A stretch of DNA of 64,000 nt, taken from positions 38,595 through 102,594 of the forward strand of contig CACHSH010000002.1 of assembly GCA_902582475.1 (NCBI GenBank), given 5' to 3'. Positions 28,217 through 38,753 of the stretch are shown in pieces (position 1 is the stretch's first letter; each line of letters begins with the position of its first letter). The notes beneath the pieces were generated by a model, which was given only the letters and a program-made list of their open reading frames with translations, ran no database searches and was not told the origin of the DNA. The stretch is from an uncultured Pelagibacteraceae bacterium. GTDB lineage: Bacteria > Pseudomonadota > Alphaproteobacteria > Pelagibacterales > Pelagibacteraceae. The position numbers were made by a program, and so were the translations under genes.

Positions 28217-29715
28217 GAAATATAAAAGTAAGAGTATACCCTTCAGCTTCAAAATTAAAAAAAAAACAACAATTAGCATGGAAAATTGCAGAAATAGCCT
28301 CAGATAAATCAAAATTAAATGAAGATGCTATTGATATGGTTATCAATAGAATAATCGATAATGCATCAGTAGCGATTGCTTCTTTTAATAGGAAACCAGT
28401 TGTATCTGCAAGAGAAATGGCTTTAGCTCATCCGAGAAAAAACGGAGCTACATTATTTGGTTTAAGTCCAAAGAAAAAATTTGATTGTGAATGGGCAGCC
28501 TGGGCAAATGGAACTGCAGTGAGAGAATTAGATTTTCACGATACATTCTTAGCAGCCGATTACAGTCATCCAGGTGATAATATTCCACCAATACTAGCAG
28601 TAGCTCAACAAAAAAAATTATCAGGTAGAGATTTGATTAGAGGAATTTTAACAGGCTATGAAGTTCAAGTGAATCTTGTTAAAGGAATATGCTTACATGA
28701 ACATAAAATAGATCACATCGCACATTTAGGTCCAAGTGTAGCTGCAGGCTTAGGCTCTTTATTAAAATTAAATACTGAAACGATTTATCAATCTGTACAA
28801 CAGGCGCTTCACACAACAGTATCAACTAGACAATCAAGAAAAGGAGAGATTTCCAGTTGGAAAGCTTTTGCACCTGCTCATGCTGGAAAATTAGCAATAG
28901 AAGCAGTCGACAGATGCATGAGAGGAGAGGGAGCACCTAGTCCTATTTATGAGGGAGAAGATAGTGTAATTGCCTATGTACTTTCAGGACCTAAAGCTAA
29001 ATATATAGTTCCTCTTCCAAATATTAATGAAGAAAAGAAAGCAATATTAGAAACTTATACAAAAGAACATTCAGCTGAATATCAATCTCAAGCACTTATC
29101 GATTTAGCAAGAAGAATGAACGAAAGTATAGATAACATTTCAAAAATTAAATCTGTAGAAATTCACACAAGTCATCACACTCACTATGTGATCGGAACTG
29201 GAGCAAAGGATCCACAAAAAATGGACCCAAATGCGAGTAGAGAAACTTTAGATCACTCTATTATGTATATTTTTGCTGTAGCGTTAGAAGATGGCAAGTG
29301 GCACCATGTGAATTCTTATACACCTAAAAGAGCTAATAAAAAAAGTACAGTGCAATTATGGAGAAAAGTAAAAACTTTTGAGAATAAAAAATGGACAAAA
29401 AAATATCATGACCCCGACCCTAATAAAAAATGTTTCGGGGGTAGGGTTGTAATTAAAATGAAAGATGGCTCAAAGGTAGAGGACGAAATATCTGTAGCAG
29501 ATGCCCATCCTGCTGGTAACAGGCCTTTTGAAAGAGAAAATTACATCGAAAAGTTTCAGACACTTACAAATGGAATTATTTTACCAAAAGAGTCAAATAG
29601 ATTTATTAAAGTTGTTCAAAATCTTAGAAAACTCAAATCAGGCGAACTTCATAAACTTAATGTTGAAGTTAGGGCAAAATCGTTGAGAACTAGAAGCAAT
29701 AAAGTAATTTTCTAA
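28213..29715 (+). CDS. prpD: MmgE/PrpD family protein (2-methylcitrate dehydratase-like)
   Basis: 500 aa; [73 protein letters not shown]. Confidence 0.88.
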   Translation: MRNIKVRVYPSASKLKKKQQLAWKIAEIASDKSKLNEDAIDMVINRIIDNASVAIASFNRKPVVSAREMALAHPRKNGATLFGLSPKKKFDCEWAAWANGTAVRELDFHDTFLAADYSHPGDNIPPILAVAQQKKLSGRDLIRGILTGYEVQVNLVKGICLHEHKIDHIAHLGPSVAAGLGSLLKLNTETIYQSVQQALHTTVSTRQSRKGEISSWKAFAPAHAGKLAIEAVDRCMRGEGAPSPIYEGEDSVIAYVLSGPKAKYIVPLPNINEEKKAILETYTKEHSAEYQSQALIDLARRMNESIDNISKIKSVEIHTSHHTHYVIGTGAKDPQKMDPNASRETLDHSIMYIFAVALEDGKWHHVNSYTPKRANKKSTVQLWRKVKTFENKKWTKKYHDPDPNKKCFGGRVVIKMKDGSKVEDEISVADAHPAGNRPFERENYIEKFQTLTNGIILPKESNRFIKVVQNLRKLKSGELHKLNVEVRAKSLRTRSNKVIF

Positions 29716-29771
29716 TTGACTCTTTAATTAATTCAAAATTTAATAAGGTATTAAATAAAAAGGGGGAAAAA

Positions 29772-30749
29772 ATGATAAATATAAGAAAACTTATTAGTTT
29801 ATTATTTGCGTCTGTTCTTTTCCTATCTTTTTCAACACAATCATTTGCAATTGACAAACTTCACTTCATAATCGGTGGTGGAGCTGGCGGTGGTTGGGAT
29901 GGAACTGCTAGAGGAACAGGTGAAGCATTAACAAAATCTGGTATGCTCAAAAGTGCATCTTTTGAAAACATGTCAGGAGGTGGTGGAGGTAAAGCTCTAT
30001 CATTTTTAATTAATACAAAACCTGAGGGAACTGTATTAGTTCAATCAACACCATTAGTTTTAAGATCTATCACAAGACACAAAGGTTATGTGAAAGGTAG
30101 TGGCGTTCTTTCGTACAAAGATGTTGTACCAATAGCTGGAGTTATCGGTGATTACGGTGCAATCGCTGTAGCAAAGAACTCACCATATAAAAATTTCAAA
30201 GATGTTGTAGCAGCTTACAAAGCTAATCCAAAATCTGTGAAAATGGCTGGTGGATCTGTAAGAGGAAGTATGGACCATTTAATTGGCGCACTTGCATTTC
30301 AAGAAGCAGGAGCTGATCCAAATAAAGTAGTTTATATCCCTTACGATGCTGGAGGAAAAGCTTTAGCAGGATTGTTATCAGGAGAAACTCAAATTCTTTC
30401 AACTGGTTTGGGAGAAGTTATGGGAGCAAGAGACCAAGTTAGAATAATTGGTATCACTGCACCTAAAAGAGTAAGTGATGCACCTGACGTTCCAACATTA
30501 AAAGAACAAGGTTTCGATGTTCAGTTTGTAAACTGGAGAGGATTTTTTGGCCCTCCTGGTATGAGCAGTGGTGATAAAAAGAAAATCGCTAAAATGCTAG
30601 GTGATGTTCAAAAAACTCCTGAGTGGGAAGCTGTTAGAAAAAGAAATGCTTGGGTTAATATTTATAATCCAGACAAAAAGTTTGTGAAATTTCTTCAAAC
30701 ACAAACAAAAGAAATGACAGCTCTTATGAAAAAACTTGGAGTAATTTAA
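29772..30749 (+). CDS. tctC: tripartite tricarboxylate transporter substrate-binding protein
   Basis: 325 aa, signal peptide; LHFIIGGGAGGGWDGTARGTGEAL, followed by TctB/TctA genes. Confidence 0.88.
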   Translation: MINIRKLISLLFASVLFLSFSTQSFAIDKLHFIIGGGAGGGWDGTARGTGEALTKSGMLKSASFENMSGGGGGKALSFLINTKPEGTVLVQSTPLVLRSITRHKGYVKGSGVLSYKDVVPIAGVIGDYGAIAVAKNSPYKNFKDVVAAYKANPKSVKMAGGSVRGSMDHLIGALAFQEAGADPNKVVYIPYDAGGKALAGLLSGETQILSTGLGEVMGARDQVRIIGITAPKRVSDAPDVPTLKEQGFDVQFVNWRGFFGPPGMSSGDKKKIAKMLGDVQKTPEWEAVRKRNAWVNIYNPDKKFVKFLQTQTKEMTALMKKLGVI

Positions 30750-30774
30750 TCCGTTAGGATTTAAAGGAGGAGCA

Positions 30775-31245
30775 GTGAAGATAAGTTCAGTCAAAATTAT
30801 CTCGCTGCTCTTCTTTGTTTTATCAGCTTTCTATCTTTATACAGCTTACCAAATACAAGTGTTTTCATTCGATGAAAACGCCCCATTTAACGCAAAAACA
30901 TTTCCTATCTATCTTGGTTATACAGGAATGTTACTTTCAGCACTAAGAATGATTTTACCTGAAAAAACTGTAGAAGAGGTTAATCATAGAGTTTTAGATT
31001 ATAAAAAAGTTATTTTGTTGGTTGTTACAATGATTTTTTATGGCTTTACTATCTTAAGAGTTGGCTTCTTTTTATCTACATCTATTTTTTTACTTTTTGC
31101 TTATTATTTTCTAGGTGAAAGAAGGTGGAAATGGATGTTGCTATTTTCATTTCCATTTGTGGCTTTATTTATGCTTTTACTACATGGGGTTTTAGACATC
31201 TATCTTAGAGATCCTTTATTAAAATATTTAGGAATAATCGGATGA
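30775..31245 (+). CDS. tctB: tripartite tricarboxylate transporter small membrane protein
   Basis: 156 aa, GTG start, four hydrophobic segments, sits between TctC and TctA. Confidence 0.82.
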   Translation: MKISSVKIISLLFFVLSAFYLYTAYQIQVFSFDENAPFNAKTFPIYLGYTGMLLSALRMILPEKTVEEVNHRVLDYKKVILLVVTMIFYGFTILRVGFFLSTSIFLLFAYYFLGERRWKWMLLFSFPFVALFMLLLHGVLDIYLRDPLLKYLGIIG

Positions 31246-32738
31246 TCGAAGGAATTTTAATAGGATTAAATACTGCGTTATCGTTAAAAAACATTTTAAT
31301 GGTAATGATGGGATGTTTTTTTGGAACAATCATAGGAATGTTGCCAGGGTTAGGACCAATGACAGCTATCGCTTTGATGATCCCAATTACCTATGGTTTT
31401 GATCCTGCTACTGGTTTAATTTTAATGGCTGGAGTTTATTACGGAGCTGTTTTTGGTGGATCCACTTCATCAATTTTAATTAATGCCCCAGGTGTTCCTG
31501 GTACTGTCGCAACTTCATTTGACGGTTATCCCATGGCACAACAAGGTAAAGCTGGTAAAGCTCTTGCAATAGCAGCCTACAGTTCTTTTGCAGGAGGCAC
31601 GATCGCTGCAATATTTTTATTATTCGCTGCTCCAAGTTTATCAAAAGTGAGTTTAGCTTTTCGATCACCAGATTATTTTGCATTAATGGTTCTAGGTTTA
31701 ACAGCAGTTTCAGCTTTTTCAGCTAAGGGACAATTTTTAAAAGCGATGATGATGGCAGTATTAGGTTTGATGTTAGCCACAGTTGGACAAGATACTTTAT
31801 CTGATATTCCACGATTTGTTTTTAATAACATGAATTTATCTGACGGAATAAGTTTTGTATTAGTTGTAATGGCTACTTTTGCAATGAGTGAGGCTCTAAC
31901 AATAATTTTAAAGGGCACTGATCCAAGTAGTGCAGCTAAGGCTATTTCTCTTAAAGAATTAGGATCAATAAAACTAGATAAAGATGAAACAAAAAAAACT
32001 TTAAAAACTATTCCAAGATCATCAATAATTGGTTTTATTGTCGGTGTTTTACCTGGAGCTGGCTCAACAATTGCATCCTTTTTAGCTTACGGAATGGAGA
32101 GAAATTTCGTAAACAAAGAGGAAAAAGAAAAATTTGGTAAAGGAAGTGTTCACGGATTATCTGCACCAGAAACAGCTAATAATGCTGCGTGCTCTGGTTC
32201 ATTTGTACCATTATTAACACTTGGTATTCCAGGAAGCGGAACAACCGCTGTTATGTTAGGTGCTCTTTTAGGTTTTGGTATTCAGCCTGGACCTAGACTT
32301 TACATGACAAACCCTGAAATTTTTTGGTCAGTTATAATGTCTATGTATATTGGAATGGTTGTACTTTTAATACTTAACTTACCATTAATACCTTACATAG
32401 CTAGGATACTTGCAGTCCCAAGAACATTTTTAATACCTATGATTTTATTCTTTTCAGTAACAGGAATTTATTTAATGTCTTTTAATACTTTTGATATATT
32501 CCTAATGATTGGTATTGCAGTAGTTGCTACAGGACTAAGACTTTATAAATTTCCCATGCCACCACTAATATTAGCTTTTGTTTTAGGTGGCTTAATGGAA
32601 GAAAATTTAAGAAGATCTCTGTTAATTAGCGATGGATCTTTTAATTTTTTATGGGATAGGCCTTTAACAGCAATTATTCTTGTTTTTACAATATTGATTT
32701 TTTCTTGGCAAAGCTATTTAAGTTTAAAGACTAAATAA
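31242..32738 (+). CDS. tctA: tripartite tricarboxylate transporter large membrane protein
   Basis: 498 aa; GCFFGTIIGMLPGLGPMTAIALMIPITYG, YGAVFGGSTSSILINAPGVPGTVATSFDGYPMAQQGKAGKAL. Confidence 0.95.
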   Translation: MIEGILIGLNTALSLKNILMVMMGCFFGTIIGMLPGLGPMTAIALMIPITYGFDPATGLILMAGVYYGAVFGGSTSSILINAPGVPGTVATSFDGYPMAQQGKAGKALAIAAYSSFAGGTIAAIFLLFAAPSLSKVSLAFRSPDYFALMVLGLTAVSAFSAKGQFLKAMMMAVLGLMLATVGQDTLSDIPRFVFNNMNLSDGISFVLVVMATFAMSEALTIILKGTDPSSAAKAISLKELGSIKLDKDETKKTLKTIPRSSIIGFIVGVLPGAGSTIASFLAYGMERNFVNKEEKEKFGKGSVHGLSAPETANNAACSGSFVPLLTLGIPGSGTTAVMLGALLGFGIQPGPRLYMTNPEIFWSVIMSMYIGMVVLLILNLPLIPYIARILAVPRTFLIPMILFFSVTGIYLMSFNTFDIFLMIGIAVVATGLRLYKFPMPPLILAFVLGGLMEENLRRSLLISDGSFNFLWDRPLTAIILVFTILIFSWQSYLSLKTK

Positions 32739-33366
32739 CTTTTAAAATGAATCCCGGTATTGTTCCTGGGTAAATCTCATTTGTGCCGCCTAGAATTAAT
32801 TGAAATGCTACAAACAATATTACTACTAAACCAAGCACACCAACCCATTTATGGTTCTTGATATAATTAGCAAAAAAAGTTGCTACTGTTCCAACAAGCA
32901 ACACTGATAATAATAATCCAAAGATTAATAACCCAGTTTCATTTTTTGCAGCAGCGGCTACACCTAAAACGTTGTCAAAACTTAAAGTTACATCCGCGAC
33001 TACTATTGCATAAACTGCAGATGCAAATGATGGTGCTTTTTGAGGTTTGGGAGTTTGTTGTTTGGAAGTTTTTAAAGCATCAAAAATTTCTAAATCTTTT
33101 ATTAATTTAACGACGATCCAAATTAATAAAGCACCACCTATTACTTTAAGAATTGGATATTGTAAAAGCTGAACTGTAATTGCAGCAAAAATTACCCTGA
33201 AAATGAAAGCACCAAAAACACCAAGAAGAATAATTCTTTTTCTATCTTTTGCAGCAAATGATGATGCAATTAAACCTATTATGATCGCATTATCAGCAGC
33301 CATAACAATATCGATAAAAACTATTTGAAAAAAAATTATAACTTTGGGAAGTAGGATATTTTCCAT
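32731..33366 (-). CDS. TerC family integral membrane protein
   Basis: 211 aa; DIVMAADNAIIIGLIAS, VADVTLSFDNVLGVAAAAK. Confidence 0.9.
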   Translation of the reverse strand: MENILLPKVIIFFQIVFIDIVMAADNAIIIGLIASSFAAKDRKRIILLGVFGAFIFRVIFAAITVQLLQYPILKVIGGALLIWIVVKLIKDLEIFDALKTSKQQTPKPQKAPSFASAVYAIVVADVTLSFDNVLGVAAAAKNETGLLIFGLLLSVLLVGTVATFFANYIKNHKWVGVLGLVVILFVAFQLILGGTNEIYPGTIPGFILKVI

Positions 33367-33483
33367 TTAAGGGGCTATTTATATTCGTTTATTGGGCTTC
33401 TTTAAAGAAATATTTAATAAAATATACCTTGCAATTTACTGAATGGGAATGTGAAATAGAACAAATTAATTATAGGGGGAAAC

Positions 33484-34455
33484 ATGAATATAATTAAAAA
33501 AATTAGTATAATATTAACCTCTTTACTTATTAGTATAGGTTCTGCTCAAGCTGAGACATGGAATATGGCTCTAGCTTATGGAGCAGGTAACTTCCACTCG
33601 CAAAATGCGGCGGAATTTGCAAAAGCAGTTACTGATAAGTCAGGCGGTAAACTTACTATTAAAACTCACCCAGGTGGGTCGTTGTTCAAAGGCGGAGCTA
33701 TCTTAAGAGCTGTGCAAACTGGACAAACACAAATTGGTGAAAGATTTATGTCAGCACACGGAAGTTTTGATCCTTTATTAGAAGTGGACTCAATACCTTT
33801 TGTTGCTCAAACATATTCTGATGCTGAAAAACTTTACAAAGCTTCGAAACCAGCATTGGTTAAGGGATTAGATGAAAAGGGATTAGTTTTCCTTTACGCA
33901 GTTCCGTGGCCAGCTCAAGGATTGTACAGTAAAAAAGCTATAAACTCTGTTGGTGATCTTAAAGGTTTAAAATTCAGAGCTTACAATTCTGCTACGATAA
34001 GAATTGCAGAACTTACTGGTATGAAACCAACTAAACTTGAGGCTGTTGCGATTAGTCAGGCGTTTTCAACTGGAATGGTAGAAAGCATGATTACATCACC
34101 AACAACAGGTAAAAATAGTAAAATTTGGGAAAATGGCGTGAAATATTTTTATGATATTGCAGCTTGGTTTCCAAAAAATATGGTTGTTGCAAATAAAAAA
34201 GCTTGGAACAAGCTAGATGATGCAACAAAAAAAATGGTAATGAGCCAAGCAGCTTTAGCTGAAAGAAAAGGATGGAACTTATCTAAAAAAGGTAACGTTG
34301 CAGACAAAAAGGCTTTAGCAGATGCAGGCATGGTAGTAGGCAAAGTAAACGCTTCTCTACAAAGTCATTTTGAAAAAGTAGGAGCTACTATGGCCAAAGA
34401 GTGGTCAGGTAAAGCAGGTTCAAGAGGACAGGCTGTATTATCAGCATATAAATAA
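33484..34455 (+). CDS. TRAP transporter substrate-binding protein (DctP family)
   Basis: 323 aa, signal peptide; SGGKLTIKTHPGGSLFKGGAILRAVQTGQTQIGERFMS. Confidence 0.9.
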   Translation: MNIIKKISIILTSLLISIGSAQAETWNMALAYGAGNFHSQNAAEFAKAVTDKSGGKLTIKTHPGGSLFKGGAILRAVQTGQTQIGERFMSAHGSFDPLLEVDSIPFVAQTYSDAEKLYKASKPALVKGLDEKGLVFLYAVPWPAQGLYSKKAINSVGDLKGLKFRAYNSATIRIAELTGMKPTKLEAVAISQAFSTGMVESMITSPTTGKNSKIWENGVKYFYDIAAWFPKNMVVANKKAWNKLDDATKKMVMSQAALAERKGWNLSKKGNVADKKALADAGMVVGKVNASLQSHFEKVGATMAKEWSGKAGSRGQAVLSAYK

Positions 34456-34470
34456 ATTTTATTTAGGCAA

Positions 34471-34498
34471 AAAGGCCGTATAATAGGGTACGGCCTTT
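34471..34498 (+). promoter_or_regulatory. hairpin abutting the DctQ start codon
   Basis: AAAGGCCGTA-TAATAGGG-TACGGCCTTT ends one base before ATG at 34499. Confidence 0.8.
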
Positions 34499-34990
34499 AT
34501 GCTTCAAAAAATAGATAAATTTCTAAATTCTTTTTACAGAGCCTCCGGATATCTTGCAGCAATATTTTTAATTTTAATATTAGGTACTATAGTTTTAGGT
34601 ATTACATCTAGAATTTTTGGATTCTATATACGTGGTTTGACCGAATACTCCGGATATAGTTTAGCATCAGCATCATTCTTAGCTCTTGCCTATACATTTA
34701 ACGAGAACGCTCATATCCGAATTACTTTATTTTTAGAAAAAGCAAAAGGAAGATTGTTAAAATTTTTAACAATTTGGTGTTTAGCAGTATCAACTTTTTT
34801 TTCAGGTTTTTTAGCTTTTTATTTTATCAAAATGTGGATTGTTTCAATTCAATTAGCTGAAAGAAGTCAGGGGGCAGATGAAATTTTACTTTGGATACCG
34901 CAAACTGGAGTCACAATAGGTTCAATCATTTTTTTTATTTGTATAACACATAATTTTATAAAAATATTCATAGCCAAATCATATGATTGA
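34499..34990 (+). CDS. TRAP transporter small permease (DctQ family)
   Basis: 163 aa, four hydrophobic segments, FNENAHIRITLFLEK motif. Confidence 0.88.
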   Translation: MLQKIDKFLNSFYRASGYLAAIFLILILGTIVLGITSRIFGFYIRGLTEYSGYSLASASFLALAYTFNENAHIRITLFLEKAKGRLLKFLTIWCLAVSTFFSGFLAFYFIKMWIVSIQLAERSQGADEILLWIPQTGVTIGSIIFFICITHNFIKIFIAKSYD

Positions 34991-36293
34991 GATTTATTTA
35001 ACAGTATTTTTTATTGGCTTACTTCTATTCTTTCTTGGTTCAGGAATTTGGGTTGGAATAAGCATGATCGGAGTTTCGACTATTGGAATGATCATGTTTA
35101 CGTCTCGACCAGTAGGAGATGCAATGGCAACAACCATGTGGAGTATGGCGTCTTCCTGGTCTTTAACAGCACTACCACTTTTTGTCTGGATGGGGGAGAT
35201 TTTATTTAGGACTAAACTTTCAGAAAATTTGTTTAAAGGATTATCTCCTTGGCTTTCAAAGCTACCTGGAGGATTGATACATGTAAATATTTTAGGTTGT
35301 GCAATATTTGCAGCTATTTCTGGATCCTCAGCAGCAACCGTTGCAACAGTTGGAAAAATGTCCATCCCAGAATTAAGAAAAAGAAATTACCCTGAAAGAT
35401 TTCTGCTTGGAACCTTAGCAGGCTCAGGAACTTTAGGCCTTTTGATCCCACCTTCAATAATATTGATAATTTATGGCGTTACGGTTGAAGAATCTATAGC
35501 TAAACTTTTTATAGCTGGAATAATCCCGGGTATTGGGCTTGCTCTATTGTTCATGATTTATGTAGTTGCCTGGTCTCTTAAAAATAAAAAAATAATGCCA
35601 GTGATAAGTGAAGATTTCTCATTTATTGATAAAGTAAAACAATCTGGTCAATTATTACCTGTCATACTTTTAATTTTTGCAGTAATTGGTTCAATATACG
35701 CCGGTATAGCTACAGCCACAGAAGCAGCATCGCTTGGTGTATTAGGTGCATTAGTATTATCTTATTTTCAGAAAAGCTTAACCAAAGAGTCTTTTAGTAA
35801 ATCATTATTAGGGGCTACCAAAACTTCTTGCATGATAGCTTTTATTTTAGCTGGTTCATCTTTTTTAACATTAGCAATGGCATTTACAGGATTACCAAAA
35901 AATTTAGCAGTTTTTATTGATACACTACAATTATCGCCATACATGCTACTTCTGGTTCTAACATTGTTTTATATAATTCTTGGTATGTTTTTAGACGGGA
36001 TATCTGCTGTAGTTTTAACTATGGCAATCATCGAACCAATGATACGTCAAGCTGGTTTTGATATGATTTGGTTTGGTATTTATTTGGTTATAGTTGTTGA
36101 GATGGCTCAGATTACCCCGCCAGTTGGATTTAATTTGTTTGTTTTACAGGGAATGGCAAAAAGAGACATGGGTTTTATTGCAAGAAGCGCTTTCCCTCTT
36201 TTTCTTTTAATGATTTTAGCTGTGATCATTATTATTGCTTTTCCACAATTAGCTCTTTGGTTACCTGAACAAATGATACAACCGCTTAAATAA
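34983..36293 (+). CDS. TRAP transporter large permease (DctM family)
   Basis: 436 aa; SGSSAATVATVGKMSIPELRKRNYPERFLLGTLAGSGTLGLLIPPSI. Confidence 0.94.
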   Translation: MIEIYLTVFFIGLLLFFLGSGIWVGISMIGVSTIGMIMFTSRPVGDAMATTMWSMASSWSLTALPLFVWMGEILFRTKLSENLFKGLSPWLSKLPGGLIHVNILGCAIFAAISGSSAATVATVGKMSIPELRKRNYPERFLLGTLAGSGTLGLLIPPSIILIIYGVTVEESIAKLFIAGIIPGIGLALLFMIYVVAWSLKNKKIMPVISEDFSFIDKVKQSGQLLPVILLIFAVIGSIYAGIATATEAASLGVLGALVLSYFQKSLTKESFSKSLLGATKTSCMIAFILAGSSFLTLAMAFTGLPKNLAVFIDTLQLSPYMLLLVLTLFYIILGMFLDGISAVVLTMAIIEPMIRQAGFDMIWFGIYLVIVVEMAQITPPVGFNLFVLQGMAKRDMGFIARSAFPLFLLMILAVIIIIAFPQLALWLPEQMIQPLK

Positions 36294-36341
36294 TAGAGCG
36301 ACACATAGTTATATTTTGTTTAATTTAAAAATGTTTATAGA

Positions 36342-37769
36342 TTGTGCATGGAAAATAAAAAAGCACTAGTTTGGTTAAGAGACGATTTTAGAATAAATCG
36401 AAATAATGCACTTGTTTATGCATCTGAAAATCATGAGCAGGTTTCTGCAATTTATATATTTAATCCTGATGAATATGAAAATAAAAGAGAAGCACAACGT
36501 TGGTGGATTTATCATTCCTTAATAAATTTTAAACAAGAACTATCTAAATTTAATATTTCTTTAGAACTTTTAGTTGGAGATGAGGCGAAAGTTTTTAATA
36601 AAATTAAAAAAAACGAGGAAATATGCGTATACTGGAATAAAATTCCCGAACCTGAAGAGGAAAATAAAGAAAAGAAAATAACTAAAAATCTTAATGATAA
36701 AAAAATAAATTATAAGTTTTTTAAGGGAAACGTATTAAGCGAATATCAAGAAGTTACAAAAGATGACGGAACACCATTTAAGGTTTTCACTCCTTTTTGG
36801 AGAGTTGCTGAGGAAGTTTATCTAAAGAAAGTTCCATCGAGAGATGCAAAATTAAAGAAAAAAAATAAAAAAATATTTATATTTAAAGAGTCCAGCGATT
36901 TATCAAAGGTATTACCAAATAAAAACTGGTTTAAAAAATTTGAAAAATATTGGGTTCCATCCGAGATTAACGGCGACAAGGTATTAAAAAATTTAATTGA
37001 TAAAAAAATTAATAATTATCATAAAACAAGAGATTTCCCGTCGATAGAAGGTACATCTAAAATTTCGCCGTATCTTAAGCATGGACAGATTCATGTTGAA
37101 ACTATTTGGAAATCTTGTAACAAAATTGAAAATAAAAATACCGGATATAGAAAATTTATTAACGAAATTGGTTGGAGAGAGTTTTCTCATAGTTTAATTA
37201 ATTATTTTCCAAAAATGCTAAAGGGCAATCTTAGAAAAGAATTCGATAATTTTCCCTGGGTAGAAAATAAAAAATATTTAGAGGCTTGGAAAAAAGGAAC
37301 AACCGGCTATTCCATTGTAGATGCAGGTATGCGTGAACTTTATGAGACTGGATGGATACATAATAGAGTAAGAATGATAGTAGGATCATTTCTAGTTAAA
37401 CATTTGAGGATACATTGGAAAGAAGGAGAGAAGTATTTCAGAAATACATTATTAGATTTTAATGTTGCTAATAATGTTGCTGGTTGGCAATGGGTTGCTG
37501 GTTGTGGAGCGGATGCTGCACCATATTTTAGAATATTTAATCCAATTCTGCAGGGAGAAAAATTTGATAAAGATGGATCGTATGTAAAAAAATGGGTTCC
37601 AGAATTAAAAAATGTTCCCGCAAAGTTTATTCATAGAACTTGGGAGATGGATGAGGATACACAAAAATCAATTAATTTTAAACTTGGTAAAGATTACCCT
37701 TTACCTATAGTCGATCACGCCAAAGCAAGAGAAGCAGCCCTAAAGGCTTTTGATAAAATTACAAAATAG
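36342..37769 (+). CDS. phrB: deoxyribodipyrimidine photolyase / cryptochrome family
   Basis: 475 aa (start at 36342 or 36348); ALVWLRDDFRINRNNAL, INEIGWREFSHSLINYFP, NVANNVAGWQWVAGCGADAAPYFRIFNP. Confidence 0.94.
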   Translation: MCMENKKALVWLRDDFRINRNNALVYASENHEQVSAIYIFNPDEYENKREAQRWWIYHSLINFKQELSKFNISLELLVGDEAKVFNKIKKNEEICVYWNKIPEPEEENKEKKITKNLNDKKINYKFFKGNVLSEYQEVTKDDGTPFKVFTPFWRVAEEVYLKKVPSRDAKLKKKNKKIFIFKESSDLSKVLPNKNWFKKFEKYWVPSEINGDKVLKNLIDKKINNYHKTRDFPSIEGTSKISPYLKHGQIHVETIWKSCNKIENKNTGYRKFINEIGWREFSHSLINYFPKMLKGNLRKEFDNFPWVENKKYLEAWKKGTTGYSIVDAGMRELYETGWIHNRVRMIVGSFLVKHLRIHWKEGEKYFRNTLLDFNVANNVAGWQWVAGCGADAAPYFRIFNPILQGEKFDKDGSYVKKWVPELKNVPAKFIHRTWEMDEDTQKSINFKLGKDYPLPIVDHAKAREAALKAFDKITK

Positions 37770-37770
37770 T

Positions 37771-38151
37771 TTATTTTTTATTTTCTAGATAGTAATCGAA
37801 GCTGCAGATTTGGGGTTTATTTGATATTATAATTAATAATCCACCCAAAATAGAAAAATTTTTTAAAAAGGCTATCATTTGCATATTGTTTGAAAGATCG
37901 GTATGAAAAATCAAAGTTACTGCTAAAACGAAAATTCCAAGTAATGAGGCAACAATTTTTGTTTTAAAGCCAGCAATTAATAATAGAGGTAAGAAAAACT
38001 CAATAGCAAGCGAAGGATAAAAAAGAAACTCAGGTACCCCATAGTCAGACATATACATCATGCTCATATCAGGATTAAAAAATTTTCTAATTGCCTCAAC
38101 CAAGAACAAAGCAGATATTAATATTCTTCCAAAAACTTCTATAATATGCAT
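37771..38151 (-). CDS. DoxX family membrane protein
   Basis: 126 aa; GRILISALFLVEAIRKFFNPD, polytopic. Confidence 0.75.
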   Translation of the reverse strand: MHIIEVFGRILISALFLVEAIRKFFNPDMSMMYMSDYGVPEFLFYPSLAIEFFLPLLLIAGFKTKIVASLLGIFVLAVTLIFHTDLSNNMQMIAFLKNFSILGGLLIIISNKPQICSFDYYLENKK

Positions 38152-38643
38152 TTAATTGTTTTCAATGACCTCTTTTAACTCGGTATATTCTTCACAACCA
38201 CAATTTTTTAAAATTGCCAATCTTTCTTTAGCCAATTCAAGTCTACCCGTTTTAACATATAGTTCACCAAGATATTCATTAATTCCATTGTGATCAGGTT
38301 TAATTTTTAAACCTGCTAAATAAAATTTTTCTGCTTCCTTAAATTTTCCGGTTTTTCTTAATGTAAAACCCAGATAATTTAAAATATCTGGATTATTTCT
38401 ATCTTGTTTGTGTGCTTCCTGTAATTTATTCAAAGCTTTAGCATATAGCTTAGTTGCTCTATCAATTTTGTCTTTTTTTTCTAGTTTTTCAGCCCTAGAA
38501 ATAAACTGCTTTGCAGCTTTGTACTGATCCATGTAGTTATCTGAACCACTATCGCTACTTTCTGTTCCCGCTCCATGAGAAACACCTAAATACTGAGCGA
38601 AAATAAATGTTGCGATTAAAATTATAAATATTTTTTTAAACAT
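38152..38643 (-). CDS. TPR-repeat exported protein
   Basis: 163 aa; signal peptide, NPDILNYLGFTLRKTGKFKEAEKFYLAGLKIKPDHNGINEYLGELYVKTGRLELAKE repeats. Confidence 0.85.
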   Translation of the reverse strand: MFKKIFIILIATFIFAQYLGVSHGAGTESSDSGSDNYMDQYKAAKQFISRAEKLEKKDKIDRATKLYAKALNKLQEAHKQDRNNPDILNYLGFTLRKTGKFKEAEKFYLAGLKIKPDHNGINEYLGELYVKTGRLELAKERLAILKNCGCEEYTELKEVIENN

Positions 38644-38753
38644 ATTTATTAAATTGTTTTAAAATCTTATTTAATATCTTAATTATATCCAATGTTATTT
38701 AAGTCGCAGCAATAATCTGATTGGATTCATGAATATTTTATATATAGTTAAAT

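Noticed and set aside
34994-35365. 123-aa antisense ORF inside dctM
   Set aside because: Reverse complement of a transmembrane-rich gene; no independent support.
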